This document shows positions 49,680 to 62,420 of a stretch of 64,000 bases of DNA, piece by piece. Within the stretch, counting starts at the first letter, position 1, and each line of letters begins with the position of its first letter. The translations under genes and the position numbers were made by a program. The notes beneath the pieces are model-generated. The model saw only the letters and a program-made list of their open reading frames with translations, ran no database searches and was not told the DNA's origin. This stretch comes from Nematostella vectensis (Eukaryota; Cnidaria; Anthozoa; Actiniaria; Edwardsiidae), in contig NC_064043.1 in assembly GCF_932526225.1 (NCBI RefSeq), forward strand, positions 13,266,085 through 13,330,084, in the 5' to 3' direction.

Positions 49680-52600
49680 GGTGAAGTCTTTACAGTGCGC
49701 ACTGTGTGTATGATGGAGTCTGTACATGGCGCACTGTGTGTATGGTGGAGTCTGTACAGTGCGCACTGTGTGTATGGTGGAGTCTGTACAGTGGGCACTG
49801 TGTGTATGGTGGAGTCTGTACATTGCGCACTGTGTGTATGGTGGTGTCTGTACATTGCGCACTGTGTGTATGGTGGAGTCTGTACAGTGCGCACTGTGTG
49901 TATGGTGGAGTCTGTACAGTGCGCACTGTGTGTATGGTGGAGTCTGTACAGTGCGCACTGTGTGTATGGTGGAGTCTGTACAGTGCGCACTTTGTGTATG
50001 GTGGAGTCTGTACAGTGCGCACTGTGTGTATGGTGGAGTCTGTACAGTTCGCACTTTGTGTATGGTGGTCTGTACAGTGCGCACTGTGTGTATGGTGGAG
50101 TCTGTACAGTGGGCACTGTGTGTATGGTGGAGTCTGTACATTGCGCACTGTGTGTATGGTGGTGTCTGTACATTGCGCACTGTGTGTATGGTGGAGTCTG
50201 TACAGTGCGCACTGTGTGTATGGTGGAGTCTGTACAGTGCGCACTGTGTGTATGGTGGAGTCTGTACAGTGCGCACAGTGTGTATGGTGGTGTCTGTACA
50301 GTGCGCACTGTGTGTATTGTGGAGTCTGTACAGTGCGCACTGTGTGTATGGTGGAGTCTGTACAGTGCGCACTGTGTGTATGATGGAGTCTGTACATGGC
50401 GCACTGTGTGTATGGTGGAGTCTGTACAGTGCGCACTGTGTGTATGGTGGAGTCTGTACAGTGCGCACAGTGTGTATGGTGGAGTCTGTACAGTGCGCAC
50501 TGTGTGTATGGTGGAGTCTGTACAGTTCGCACTTTGTGTATGGTGGTCTGTACAGTGCGCACTGTGTGTATGGTGGAGTCTGTACAGTGCGCACTGTGTG
50601 TATGGTGGTCTGTACAGTGCGCACTGTGTGTATGGTGGAGTCTGTACAGTGCGCACTGTGTGTATGGTGGAGTCTGTACAGTGCGCACTTTGTGTATGGT
50701 GGAGTCTGTACAGTGCGCACTGTGTGTATGGTGGAGTCTGTACAGTTCGCACTTTGTGTATGGTGGTCTGTACAGTGCGCACTGTGTGTATGGTGGAGTC
50801 TGTACAGTGCGCACTGTGTGTATGGTGGAGTCTGTACAGTGCGCACTGTGTGTATGGTGGAGTCTGTACAGTGCGCACTGTGTGTATGATGGAGTCTGTA
50901 CATGGCGCACTGTGTGTATGGTGGAGTCTGTACAGTGCGCACTGTGTGTATGTTGGAGTCTGTACAGTGCGCACTGTGTGTATGGTGGAGTCTGTACATT
51001 GCGCACTGTGTGTATGGTGGAGTCTGTACAGTGCGCACTGTGTGTATGGTGGAGTCTGTACAGTGCGCACTGTGTGTATGGTGGAGTCTGTACAGTGCGC
51101 ACTGTGTGTATGGTGGAGTCTGTACAGTGCGCACTGTGTGTATGGTGGAGTCTGTACAGTTCGCACTTTGTGTATGGTGGTCTGTACAGTGCGCACTGTG
51201 TGTATGATGGAGTCTGTACATGGCGCACTGTGTGTATGTTGGAGTCTGTACAGTGCGCACTGTGTGTATGGTGGAGTCTGTACATTGCGCACTGTGTGTA
51301 TGGTGGAGTCTGTACAGTGCGCACTGTGTGTATGGTGGAGTCTGTACAGTGCGCACTGTGTGTATGGTGGAGTCTGTACAGTGCGCACTGTGTGTATGGT
51401 GGAGTCTGTACAGTGCGCACTGTGTGTATGGTGGAGTCTGTACAGTTCGCACTTTGTGTATGGTGGTCTGTACAGTGCGCACTGTGTGTATGGTGGAGTC
51501 TGTACAGTTCGCACTTTGTGTATGGTGGTCTGTACAGTGCGCACTGTGTGTATGGTGGTCTGTACAGTGCGCACTGTGTGTATGGTGGAGTCTGTACAGT
51601 TCGCACTTTGTGTATGGTGGTCTGTACAGTGCGCACTGTGTGTATGGTGGAGTCTGTACAGTGCGCACTGTGTGTATGGTGGAGTCTGTACAGTTCGCAC
51701 TTTGTGTATGGTGGTCTGTACAGTGCGCACTGTGTGTATGGTGGAGTCTGTACAGTGCGCACTGTGTGTATGGTGGAGTCTGTACAGTGCGCACTGTGTG
51801 TATGGTGGAGTCTGTACAGTTCGCACTTTGTGTATGGTGGTCTGTACAGTTCGCACTGTGTGTATTGTGGAGTCTGTACAGTGCGCACTGTGTGTATGGT
51901 GGAGTCTGTACAGTGCGCACTGTGTGTATGGTGGAGTCTGTACAGTGCGCACTGTGTGTATGGTGGAGTCTGTACATTGCGCACTGTGTGTATGGTGGAG
52001 TCTGTACAGTGCGCACTGTGTGTATGGTGGAGTCTGTACAGTGCGCACTGTGTGTATGGTGGAGTCTGTACAGTGCGCACTGTGTGTATGGTGCAGTCTG
52101 TACAGTGCGCACAGTGTGTATGGTGGAGTCTGTACAGTGCGCACTGTGTGTATGGTGGAGTCTGTACAGTGCGCACTGTGTGTATGGTGGAGTCTGTACA
52201 GTGCGCACTATGTGTATGGTGGAGTCTGTACAGTCCTCACTTTGTGTATGGTGGTCTGTACAGTTCGCACTGTGTGTATTGTGGAGTCTGTACAGTGCGC
52301 ACTGTGTGTATGGTGGAGTCTGTACAGTGCGCACTGTGTGTATGGTGGAGTCTGTACAGTGCGCACTGTGTGTATGGTGGAGTCTGTACATTGCGCACTG
52401 TGTGTATGGTGGAGTCTGTACAGTGCGCACTGTGTGTATGGTGGAGTCTGTACAGTGCGCACTGTGTGTATGGTGGAGTCTGTACAGTGCGCACTGTGTG
52501 TATGGTGCAGTCTGTACAGTGCGCACAGTGTGTATGGTGGAGTCTGTACAGTGCGCACTGTGTGTATGGTGGAGTCTGTACAGTGCGCACTGTGTGTATG

Positions 52601-53740
52601 GTGGAGTCTGTACAGTGCGCACTGTGTGTATGGTGGAGTCTGTACAGTCCTCACTTTGTGTATGGTGGTATGTACAGTGCGCACTGTGTGTATGGTGGTG
52701 TCTGTACATTGCGCACTGTGTGTATGGTGGAGTCTGTACATTGCGCACTGTGTGTACGGTGGAGTCTGTACAGTGCGCACTGTGTGTACGGTGGTGTCTG
52801 TACAGTGCGCACTGTGTGTATGGTTGAGTCTGTACAGTGCGCACTATGTGTATGGTGAAGTCTGTACAGTGTGCACTGTGTGTACGGTGGAGTCTGTACA
52901 GTGCGGACTTTGTGTATGGTGGAGTCTGTACATTGCGCACTGTGTGTATGGTTGAGTCTGTACAGTGCGCACTATGTGTATGGTGAAGTCTGTACAGTGC
53001 GCACTGTGTGTATGGTGGAGTCTGTACAGTGTGCACTGTGTGTATGGTGGAGTCTGTACAGTGCGCACTGTGTGTATGGTGGAGTCTGTACAGTGCACAC
53101 TGTGTGTATGGTGGAGTCTGTACAGTGCGCACTGTGTGTATGGTGGAGTCTGTACATTGCGCACTGTGTGTATGGTGGAGTCTGTACAGTGCGCACTATG
53201 TGTATGGTGGAGTCTGTACAGTCCTCACTTTGTGTATGGTGGTCTGTACAGTTCGCACTGTGTGTATTGTGGAGTCTGTACAGTGCGCACTGTGTGTATG
53301 GTGGAGTCTGTACAGTGCGCACTGTGTGTATGGTGGAGTCTGTACAGTGCGCACTGTGTGTATGGTGGAGTCTGTACATTGCGCACTGTGTGTATGGTGG
53401 AGTCTGTACAGTGCGCACTGTGTGTATGGTGGAGTCTGTACAGTGCGCACTGTGTGTATGGTGGAGTCTGTACATTGCGCACTGTGTGTATGGTGGAGTC
53501 TGTACAGTGCGCACTGTGTGTATGGTGGAGTCTGTACAGTGCGCACTGTGTGTATGGTGGAGTCTGTACAGTGCGCACTGTGTGTATTGTGGAGTCTGTA
53601 CATTGCGCACTGTGTGTATGGTGGAGTCTGTACATTGGGCACTGTGTGTACGGTGGAGTCTGTACAGTGCGCACTGTGTATATCGTGGAGTCTGTACATT
53701 GCGCACTGTGTGTATGGTGGAGTCTGTACAGTGCGCTCTA
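49680..53740. repeat. 32-bp minisatellite, about 127 copies
   Basis: The unit is TATGGTGGAGTCTGTACAGT + GCGCACTGTGTG (32 bp). Each standard unit contains the 14-bp perfect palindrome ACAGTGCGCACTGT. Variants are 30-bp units lacking AG (TGGTGGTCTG) that follow a TTCGCACTTTG variant, GGGC units, and ATGATGGAG...ACATGGCGC units. With a 32-bp period, three units make 32 codons and every frame on both strands stays open. These frames are artefacts. Confidence 0.98.
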
Positions 53741-53946
53741 GTATGATATCAATTATACTCCATGTGTGATAACAAATTAAAGGCTCAATTTATTAACAAG
53801 ATTCATTTCTTTACATTTACCAAAACAAAATACCAAAACAAAATGATTCGTATCGCTTTACTCCGTACTCGTGATCAGGCGATGTTCAGAGTTCTTCATC
53901 CAATGGGCGTGTGATACACAAGTTCATAGATAGTTGTTGCATGTGT

Positions 53947-56448
53947 TTACTGTATGTAGTAGGGCTCGTACAGGGAATTATAGCATCCAATATCACGAGC
54001 CAATTCACATATCTGCTTCTGCTGCTTTTTGCTCAATTGATGGATGTTTTCCTAAAGAAAAACAAAAAATAAATATATCAATATTTAATAATTTGATTGT
54101 ACGCGTCGTACGATATTGAATATGAAAACAAAATTGAATGCTCTATGCCAATACACGTTTTTTAATGCAAAGTAGTCAGTGGTATACTTGTATACCATTA
54201 ACTACATACCTCGAGGTAATATATATTAGTCTATCCCCTACCCAAAGAACGCCCTCATAATTCTTGTACTTCACCTAGACTTGTTTATTAAAGCATTCGT
54301 CGATAGAGTGATTAATTGAGATTAATTATTAAATATTAATTATTACTTCGCCTAAGCGTAATAAATAGAAATGAACCATTGACCTTTTTTATGAAAGGGA
54401 TTTTATGCAAAGGATCTAATCGGTATAATTATGCAATTTTAAGGTTGTGTGGAAGTATAGCCTGACCCAAAAGCTAGAAGTACTATTTTCAATCCATTAC
54501 CGTCCCCTGCTCGATGTAGTGCGTTCAAACCCGGGGGATTCCCATAAAAACAGACGGGAATGATCTTCGGAAAATAAATTTTACTTTGGATTCGGTCAAC
54601 AGCAGTTCTTACACCAAAAGATAGGGTGTGGGCGTGGTCGAAGCAAATTCTAACTGTAAGTACTAAAAACAAAAATTTTCAGATTTCCTGAGGAAGCCAT
54701 CATCGAGCCCATGTATTTTCTGACTACATTCATGACCAGTTTTTTTTAGGATGTGATGGTACACAAGCGTGAGGACCATTAGCGTTATGTACTCTTAACA
54801 ATAGGACGATACCCCGTCTACTTTATGGAAAGGTCTCCCTGTCAAACCACAATACTGATCTATCTGAAAAAGCAATGGTCATTTAATAAACCTAGTTAGT
54901 TATTTTAAGTTATTCCGTTTAAATGTGACTGATTTTGAGATCGCGGGGGAAAAACACTAAAACCCCTCAATATAATGCAAATACCCTTTAAGGCCTCATG
55001 TATTAATCATGTTATTATTCAGGTCAAGAAATTGTGCAAGTCATTAAAAGCCTGGGTCGGGTGACGGCCCACATCATGTTAAAACAACAATTTTCTCACC
55101 CAGTATGCCCACTGCACTATGAAATCGGTTTTCCTTGCTAGCATGTTATGAAATAAAACAAAAGTTAAATAGACTGCAACTTTTCCAGCAATGGAGTCCA
55201 TCTTGTTGGTGGACTAAAATATGGTTCCAGGTGCTAATTGGCGCACTTTGCTTACACAACGAATAAAAGAAATCACTGTTATTTGACTGCCTTATGCCTT
55301 CGTCTGTGATTCAGCGGCCTTCATTAACCTAAGCCGAGTGTTGATACACGAGCGAAAAATAACGTTACTCGCAAGCTCACAATGAGCAGCTGTATGTACT
55401 GTAACCTTCAAGCTTTCTAAACAAAGGTTATTAAATAATTAATTTGATGTGTTGTGATAACTTGTAGCTACATTAAACTGCAGCAATATGACACCTGATC
55501 ATAATATTTTACAATTTTGAAAATAATATACCGGAAAAGAAAGCACATCAATAGCTATGAGAACAAATCTTCCATTTAAGGTTTAAGAAGAGGCTTTGGA
55601 CTCGATGCAATTAAAGATCTTAAAAGTATTTCAATTTAACTATAATTTAAGTGGTTCTTTTAATGTTGCGCATCCTTTATTTTTTTTATATCAGCCTTAC
55701 TTAACATGTTTTTTTTTCTTTTTTAAAGGGAAGATTCTCTATACCCCGTATCCGTATCCGTATCTATATCCGTATCATACAAATATCATCCTTTTAAAAT
55801 TGTAAACGACACTTGGTAACTAACATGCTTCATGCCTTAAGCAAATAACTTTATAAATCTTTACGAGGCTAAATGTTTGTCCGAACGTTCATAAATGAAC
55901 GTTTCTTAGTAACTCTTCATAATAAAATAATACGCAAAGTTGATAAAGAGTAATTTCTTTTTGTAAGTAACGCTGACTGGTGATTTGTTAATTTTTTGGG
56001 AGAGTTTCATAGCTTGATAATGTAATGTATAGAGAAGATATTAGCGGTTGTGTAGACGCTTTGATTGTGTGGAATGTTTTCGGTGAAAGTAGATTCCTCC
56101 GCACGGGAGCGAAATATTGGAATCTTCTGTCGATTTTTTGTGCATACTTTTAAACCACATAGTAATGCTATTTACATAAATGTTTTTATTAGTTCTGTTA
56201 ATAAAAGCTATCGTGGAAGACTAACTGAAAAAATAAACCGTTATGTGTAGAAAGATTAAAGAGGATTCATTGTTCTTTCGATCTTTTATGATATAAAGAA
56301 TTTTCCGTTCCTTACTCACCTCTTTCTCGTCCCGATAGTCCCGTTTTCTCCCTGCTTTGATAGGCCCGCTTGATATAGCGTCAACTGACAGCATAGTTGT
56401 GGCAATTGCTAGCATGCAGAGAAGCAGAGAGACTGTCTTGGGAGACAT
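53947..56448 (-). CDS. Small secreted peptide precursor, 77 aa, two exons
   Basis: Exon 1 (56448-56320) begins MSPKTVSLLLCMLAIATTML, a clear signal peptide ending about residue 24 (SVDA). It continues ISSGPIKAGRKRDYRDEKE and ends at donor GTGAGT in phase 0. Exon 2 (54051-53947) follows acceptor TTTCTTTAG and adds ENIHQLSKKQQKQICELARD then IGCYNSLYEPYYIQ and a stop. The GRKR tetrapeptide is a classical prohormone cleavage/amidation site, and the mature C-terminal part has two cysteines (C-x7-C), enough for one disulfide loop. An upstream in-frame ATG at 56487 exists, but the signal peptide favours 56448. I do not recognise the family. The C-terminus vaguely recalls the ELA..IG stretch of osteocalcin. 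The role is unknown; a neuropeptide, hormone or venom-like peptide is possible. Confidence 0.65.
55741..55786. repeat. CGTATC-type hexanucleotide microsatellite
   Basis: About seven imperfect units of (T/A)CCGTAT / CTATATC inside the intron of the small secreted-peptide gene. The rest of the intron (54052-56319) shows no other feature I can support. Confidence 0.7.
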
Positions 56449-57971
56449 GCTGTTTGTTTGGTGTTCTTGTCTGCTGGTGAGCCGCATATGAGTGTGGTAA
56501 GTCAGATCGCGAAGCTGGCTTTATAACAAAAGCAAACCGCCTTTCTTGATGAGTCTAAACAATTAAATAAATTATCCACAAGCATACAATGCCATAAAAA
56601 GATGACGAGTAATCGATTGCCGAAGTCGTAAAGGAGACAGGAACGAGGAAGCGTTGGTTATTATTCGTGGGGCAGACTCTCTGGCTAAAGAGATTTTATT
56701 CTTGACTTCTCCATAAAAATGTATAGGAAATTTACAAAAAGAAACTGGTCCGTAGCGTTTTGCTGAGAACAAGACTTTCGATACTCTTCTAGCCTTCAAA
56801 TCATTGCAATTTCTAGTATCTAAAGGATAAAGGATGTTGTTTGCAGGACAATACAAATGGCGTGGTTAGTTCCTCACACGAGCTGCGGTAGGCGGTAAGT
56901 CTCGACCTCAAAGGGACTAGCCAAGAAAGGGCGATGAATCCATCCATCTCGAAGCACACATGTCGTCCAGAAGCTCAGTAAAGTCCGCATTTGGTTATTG
57001 TGTCATCCGTTGTGGGCTCATCAAATAGGTTTCATTCGAGCAAGACATCTCATTTAGACGGAATGTATGAATAATTCAGAGTACAAAGTCTCATTTTAGG
57101 GTGAAATCACTAGAATTGTGATTTAATTACTTACACGAATCCTGATGCCAACAAATAGTTGTCAGTAGCCTTGTAAAGTGGTGATTTGTAAAGACACCAA
57201 AATTAAAATAAAATGCATTCTTAGCAAGTTTAATTTCCAATGTTCGAGTTGTATGTATAAGCTTTAATTGTCTGTCCCCTTGCTCTATAGAGAGCGGTAA
57301 TTAAAACCCCACCCTTCGCCGACACACATCGCTTTGCAATGGCAAATGGAAAATGTTATTCTCTCGCTGGAACCCATTGCACAGGTAGATAACTCTTCGA
57401 TAAGTTTTAAATACGTTTTTGCGGCATTACGCCCCGGCTTCTTGCATCAGGTTAAACTACCCGTGCTATAGGGGTCAGGACGTCATGTAGGGTTACTGAT
57501 ACAGTTAAGAAAATCATGCTGTGATAAATCAGCCCTTGCGAACCAAGCGGAGTTTGCGGACGTTCTCCAAAGGTCCCTTTCCAGTGTGATTTTTTTTTGC
57601 AGACGAATAAAGAAAGCGATAGATCTAATATGTCATCAAGGCATGGGTAAAAGATTGCAGTCACTGTCAAGCGAAGTGCTAAGGTCGCAGCAAACTGCTC
57701 TGGTGAATAAACTACTGGTAGTTGACGGTGCTCACCACTGAACGTCAAAAATCGTTTTAATGCATCGAAAATTTCTTAATTCCAATACAAATGTTTATTC
57801 ATAATATCTTTATTTACATACGTTCATCTCGTCAAAGAAATACTAAACTTAAAGGAAAATGCAATATAACGGCGATGACTGCGTAGCTAGAATTTCCGTT
57901 GGTTTCAGCGAGAGGTTTGACCATATAAAGAAAACGGACAAAATGAGAAGGGGAGTGGAATAGGGGCCACT
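56449..57971. other. Intergenic, nothing recognised
   Basis: Presumed 5' side of the secreted-peptide gene. The ORFs here lack family features or splice support. Confidence 0.5.
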
Positions 57972-60310
57972 ATGCCACCCATACCTCCAATACCCACACT
58001 AACCATCCATACCTCCAATACCCACACTAACCATCCATACCTCCACAACACACACTAACCACCCATACCTCCAATACCCACACTAACCATTCATACCTCC
58101 AATACCCACACTAACCACCCATACCTCCAATACCCACACTAACCACTCATACCTCCATAACACACACTAACCACCCATACCTCCAATACCCACACTAACC
58201 ACTCATACCTCCATAACACACACTAACCACCCATACCTCTACAACACACACTAACCACCCATACCTCCGTAAACACACACTAACCACCCATACCTCTAAT
58301 ACCCACACTAACCATCCATACCTCTAATACCCACACTAACCATCCATACCTCCACTACCCACACTAACTACCCATACATCCACAAGCCACACTAACCACC
58401 CATACCTCCATAACACACACTAACCACCCATACCTCCAATACCCACACTAACCATCCATACCTCCAATACCAATACTAACCATCCATACCTCCACTACCC
58501 ACACTAACCACTCATACCTCCACTACCCACACTAACCATCCATACCTCCACTACCCACACTAACCACTCATAACTCCACTATCCACACTAACCATCCATA
58601 CCTCCACAACACACACTAACCACACATACCTCCAATACCCACACTAACCATCCATACCTCCAATACCCACACTAACCATCCATACCTCCACTACCCACAC
58701 TAACCACTCATACCTCCACTACCCACACTAACCATCCATACCTCCACTACCCACACTAACCACTCATACCTCCACAACACACACTAACCACCCATACCTC
58801 CACAACACACGCTAACCACCCATACCTCCACTTCCCACACTAACCACACATACCTTCAATACCCACACTAACCATCCATACCTCCACTATCCACACTAAC
58901 CACTCATACCTCCACTACCCACACTAACCATCCATTCCTCCACTACCCACACTAACCACTCATACCTCCACAACACACACTAACCATCCATACCTCCACA
59001 ACACACACTAACCATCCATACCTCCACAACACACTAACCACCCATACCTCCACAACACACACTAACCACCCATACCTCCACTACCCACACTAACCACACA
59101 TACCTCCACAACCCACACTAGCCACCCATACCTCCACAAGCCACACTAACCACCCATACCTCCACTACCCACACTAACCATCCATACCTCCACTATCCAC
59201 ACTAACCACTCATACCTCCACTACCCACACTAACCATCCATTCCTCCACTACCCACACTAACCACTCATACCTCCACAACACACACTAACCATCCATACC
59301 TCCACAACACACACTAACCATCCATACCTCCACAACACACTAACCACCCATACCTCCACAACACACACTAACCACCCATACCTCCACTACCCACACTAAC
59401 CATCCATACCTCCACTACCCACACTAACCACTCATACCTCCACTACCCACACTAACCATCCATACCTCCACTACCCACACTAACCACTCATACCTCCACA
59501 ACACACACTAACCACCCATACCTCCACAACACACGCTAACCACCCATACCTCCACTTCCCACACTAACCACACATACCTTCAATACCCACACTAACCATC
59601 CATACCTCCACTATCCACACTAACCACTCATACCTCCACTACCCACACTAACCATCCATTCCTCCACTACCCACACTAACCACTCATACCTCCACAACAC
59701 ACACTAACCATCCATACCTCCACAACACACACTAACCATCCATACCTCCACAACACACTAACCACCCATACCTCCACAACACACACTAACCACCCATACC
59801 TCCACAACCCACACTAGCCACCCATACCTCCACAAGCCACACTAACCACCCATACCTCCACTACCCACACACCTCCACAACACACACTAACCACCCATAC
59901 CTCCAATACCCACACTAACCATCCATACCTCCACAACCCACACTAACCACACATACCTCAATAAGACACACTAACCACTCATACCTGCACTACCCATACT
60001 AACTACCCATACCTCCTGAAGCCACACTAACCACCCATACCTCCACTACCCACACTAACCACCCATATCTCCACAACACACACTAACCACCCATACCTCC
60101 AATACCCACAGTAACCATCCATACCTCCACTACCCACACTAACCACCCATACCTCCACAACACACACTAACCACTCATACCTCCACAATCCACACTAGCC
60201 ACCCATACCTCCACAACACACACTAACCACTCATACCTCCACAACCCACACTAATAATCCATACCTCCAATACCCACACTAACCATCCATACCTCCACAA
60301 CATCCACATA
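57972..60310. repeat. 28-bp minisatellite, about 83 copies
   Basis: The unit ACTAACCACCCATACCTCCA + CAACACAC (28 bp) varies mainly at CCAT/CCAC/CTCAT and at CAACACAC / CTACCCAC / AATACCCAC. Large blocks are duplicated: the order around 58881-59060 recurs near 59176-59360 and 59596-59780. Strand asymmetry is extreme, with almost no G on the plus strand. Confidence 0.97.
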
Positions 60311-60317
60311 CATACCT

Positions 60318-61572
60318 CCAAAACTTCCGTGCCGGTCATTCCACGTAGTCTGCTGTGATTAAGTTGACAGATGAAGTTCTATTCAATCTCGATCGTGATA
60401 AGGTGTCCGTGATGGTATTTGTAGATTTCAGGACACCCTTTGATGTTGTCGACCATCAGCTCCTCCTGGAAAAGCTACGCCTCTACAGAGTGAGTGAGCC
60501 AGCATCTCTTTGGTTCAAGTCATATCTTACGGACAGACAGCAATTTGTTGCTCTGAATGGTGAGCGCTCTGAGTCCCGTATAGTTAAACAAGGTGTACCT
60601 CAAGGCAGCGTCCTAGGGCCCATTTTGTTTTTGTTATTTGTAAATGACATGCCGCTACATCTGTCACACTCTTCTGTTGACATATATACAGATGACACAA
60701 CAATTACTGCAAGCGCACACTACTCCAAGATCCATAGTCTGACTGTCTCCTTAAATAACGACCTGGCGGCAGTCGATGAGTGGGCGTGCAGAAATAAAAT
60801 GTACGTTAACAACGCAAAGACCAAGGCTATGCTTGTCACAGGGAAATGGATAGGAAGTAAGGTTAACAAAGATACTCCGCTATGTTTGGACTTGAGAATC
60901 GGAGATTTCATGATTGAAGAGATTTCTTCGTACAAGCTACTAGGCATTACCTTGGACAGTCAAATGACTTTTAAGGTAAATATAGACGAGCTAAGAAAAA
61001 AACTTTCAAAACGTATAGGACTACTAAGACATATAAGTCCCTTCTTAAAACGCCACCGACGTGAAAAGTTTTAAAATGGGGTCATAAGACCTACCCTAGT
61101 GTATTGGAGTATGGTATGGGATAGCTGCAGTAAGGATTGTCTACAAAGTATTCTTAAGCTTCAGAAAAGAGAAGCGTGTATTATTTTAGATGCTGACAGA
61201 CTAACACCTACAATTGCTATATTCAACACACTTAGCTGGCTGCCTTTCACTAAGCAATCATATATAAAAAGAAATGTTATCACCTATAAGCGCGTAAATC
61301 CAAACCTTAACACTCCAATATATTTAGACAGATTACTTATGAGAAACTCTGACATCTCCTTAAGACAGACAAGATTTTCGAGATTAAATTTGATATGTCC
61401 TAGTTATGAACGTGAGTCGGAAGGAGGGCGAACATTCGCAGTCAGAACTATAAAGGAGTGGAACGCCATAGAAACCAGCATTAGAAATAAAGAGACATTG
61501 ACAAGTTCTAAGAAGAGCATTTTTAAATCATTAATTCAGAAACAGATATCTGATAACTTTTTGTATTTATAA
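60318..61572 (+). pseudogene. 5'-truncated non-LTR (LINE) reverse transcriptase with two in-frame stops
   Basis: One frame runs from about 60322 (FRAGHST, then TAG where Glu is expected) through MVFVDFRTPFD, VPQGSVLGPILFLLFVND and the catalytic DIYTDDTTI (usually YADD). It continues through LGITLDS and REKF-TAA at 61072. The same frame then resumes with RPTLVYWSMVW, LQKREACIILDADR, WLPF and the C-terminal EGGRTFAV ... DNFLYL to a stop at 61572. The endonuclease part is missing, as expected for 5' truncation on insertion. It lies inside the minisatellite. Confidence 0.9.
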
Positions 61573-61577
61573 CTGAC

Positions 61578-61821
61578 ATTGATTCCTATATACACCTATA
61601 CATACATACATAATATATATATATATTATGATGAGTATATATGAGTATATATGATGAGTGGGCAACCACGAAACAGACCTGTAGGGAAACCTATGTAGTT
61701 TGTATTTTTCTCAAACCAACACTATACACCGCTCTACTTTCGAGTATTGAGCACTTTCTATGAAAGCCTTCAACCATCATTTTATATTATGTATGTATGT
61801 ATAGGTGTATATAGGAATCAA

Positions 61822-61826
<5 letters not shown>
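61578..61826. repeat. Inverted repeat enclosing a second copy of the ribozyme-type repeat
   Basis: CATTGATTCCTATATACACC + TATACATACATACATAATATA (from 61578) has its exact inverted copy ending near 61822. Between them, 61651-61783 matches the right half of the 26192-26405 repeat with one mismatch seen. Here the CTGATGA core reads ATGATGA (first base changed), so this copy is probably not a functional ribozyme. Confidence 0.8.

Positions 61827-61898
<72 letters not shown>
61824..61898. repeat. (TA)n microsatellite
   Basis: About 30 TA dinucleotides, one CA interruption near 61885, ending in ATATATACAAAAA. Confidence 0.95.
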
Positions 61899-62087
61899 CA
61901 AAAAAGTAAAACCCGGTACCTCCCCCCAGCCAAGTGCTCATAGCTGTCACATCAAGGAGACCATACAAGTAGTTAGAGTAACCAAAAATTGGCTGTTACA
62001 TCTGGTAGATAAAATAGCTGTTACATTCCACAACGAAAGATAGGTGTTACACTGCACAACGCTACACACGTGATTATTATGACTGAC

Positions 62088-62420
62088 AGCACTAACCAAC
62101 CAGACCCCCACTACCCACAGGCCACCCAAACCTCCTCAACCCGCACTAACGACACTAACCAGCCATACTACCACAACCCTCACTAACCAGTAGGCCACCC
62201 ATACCCATCAACTCTTCCACATTAGACGGAGTCTCAAAATTTTAAACCTTTTGTCCAGCCTAATTTTCATTTACTCTATTCTCCCGCATTGGCTATCTTG
62301 GTACTTCAAAAACAATTGTTGTATTTTCTCAAGATTTTTTCCTTAAGCGAGGTTGACAGCTATGCATACCTCCACAACCCACACTAGCCACTAGGCCACC
62401 CATACCTCTGCAATCCACTA
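62088..62420. repeat. Degenerate outlying copies of the 28-bp minisatellite
   Basis: Fragments such as CACTAACCAACCAGAC, CACTAACCAGTAGGCCACCCAT and CATACCTCCACAACCCACAC reappear beyond the LINE fragment, broken by unique sequence. The following stretch to 63146 holds nothing I can support beyond the presumed UQCRQ 3' UTR. Confidence 0.7.

Noticed and set aside
49634-53769. Many overlapping frames up to 1160 aa on both strands with 32-residue cycles
   Set aside because: The 32-bp period with no stop codon keeps all frames open; no start context, splice or domain supports a gene.
54439-54672. 77-aa minus-strand frame as an extra exon of the secreted-peptide gene
   Set aside because: It has no compatible acceptor/donor pair, and exons 56448-56320 and 54051-53947 already join in phase to a complete precursor.
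57452-57748. 98-aa minus-strand frame
   Set aside because: No family features, no conserved start context and no neighbouring exons; probably chance.
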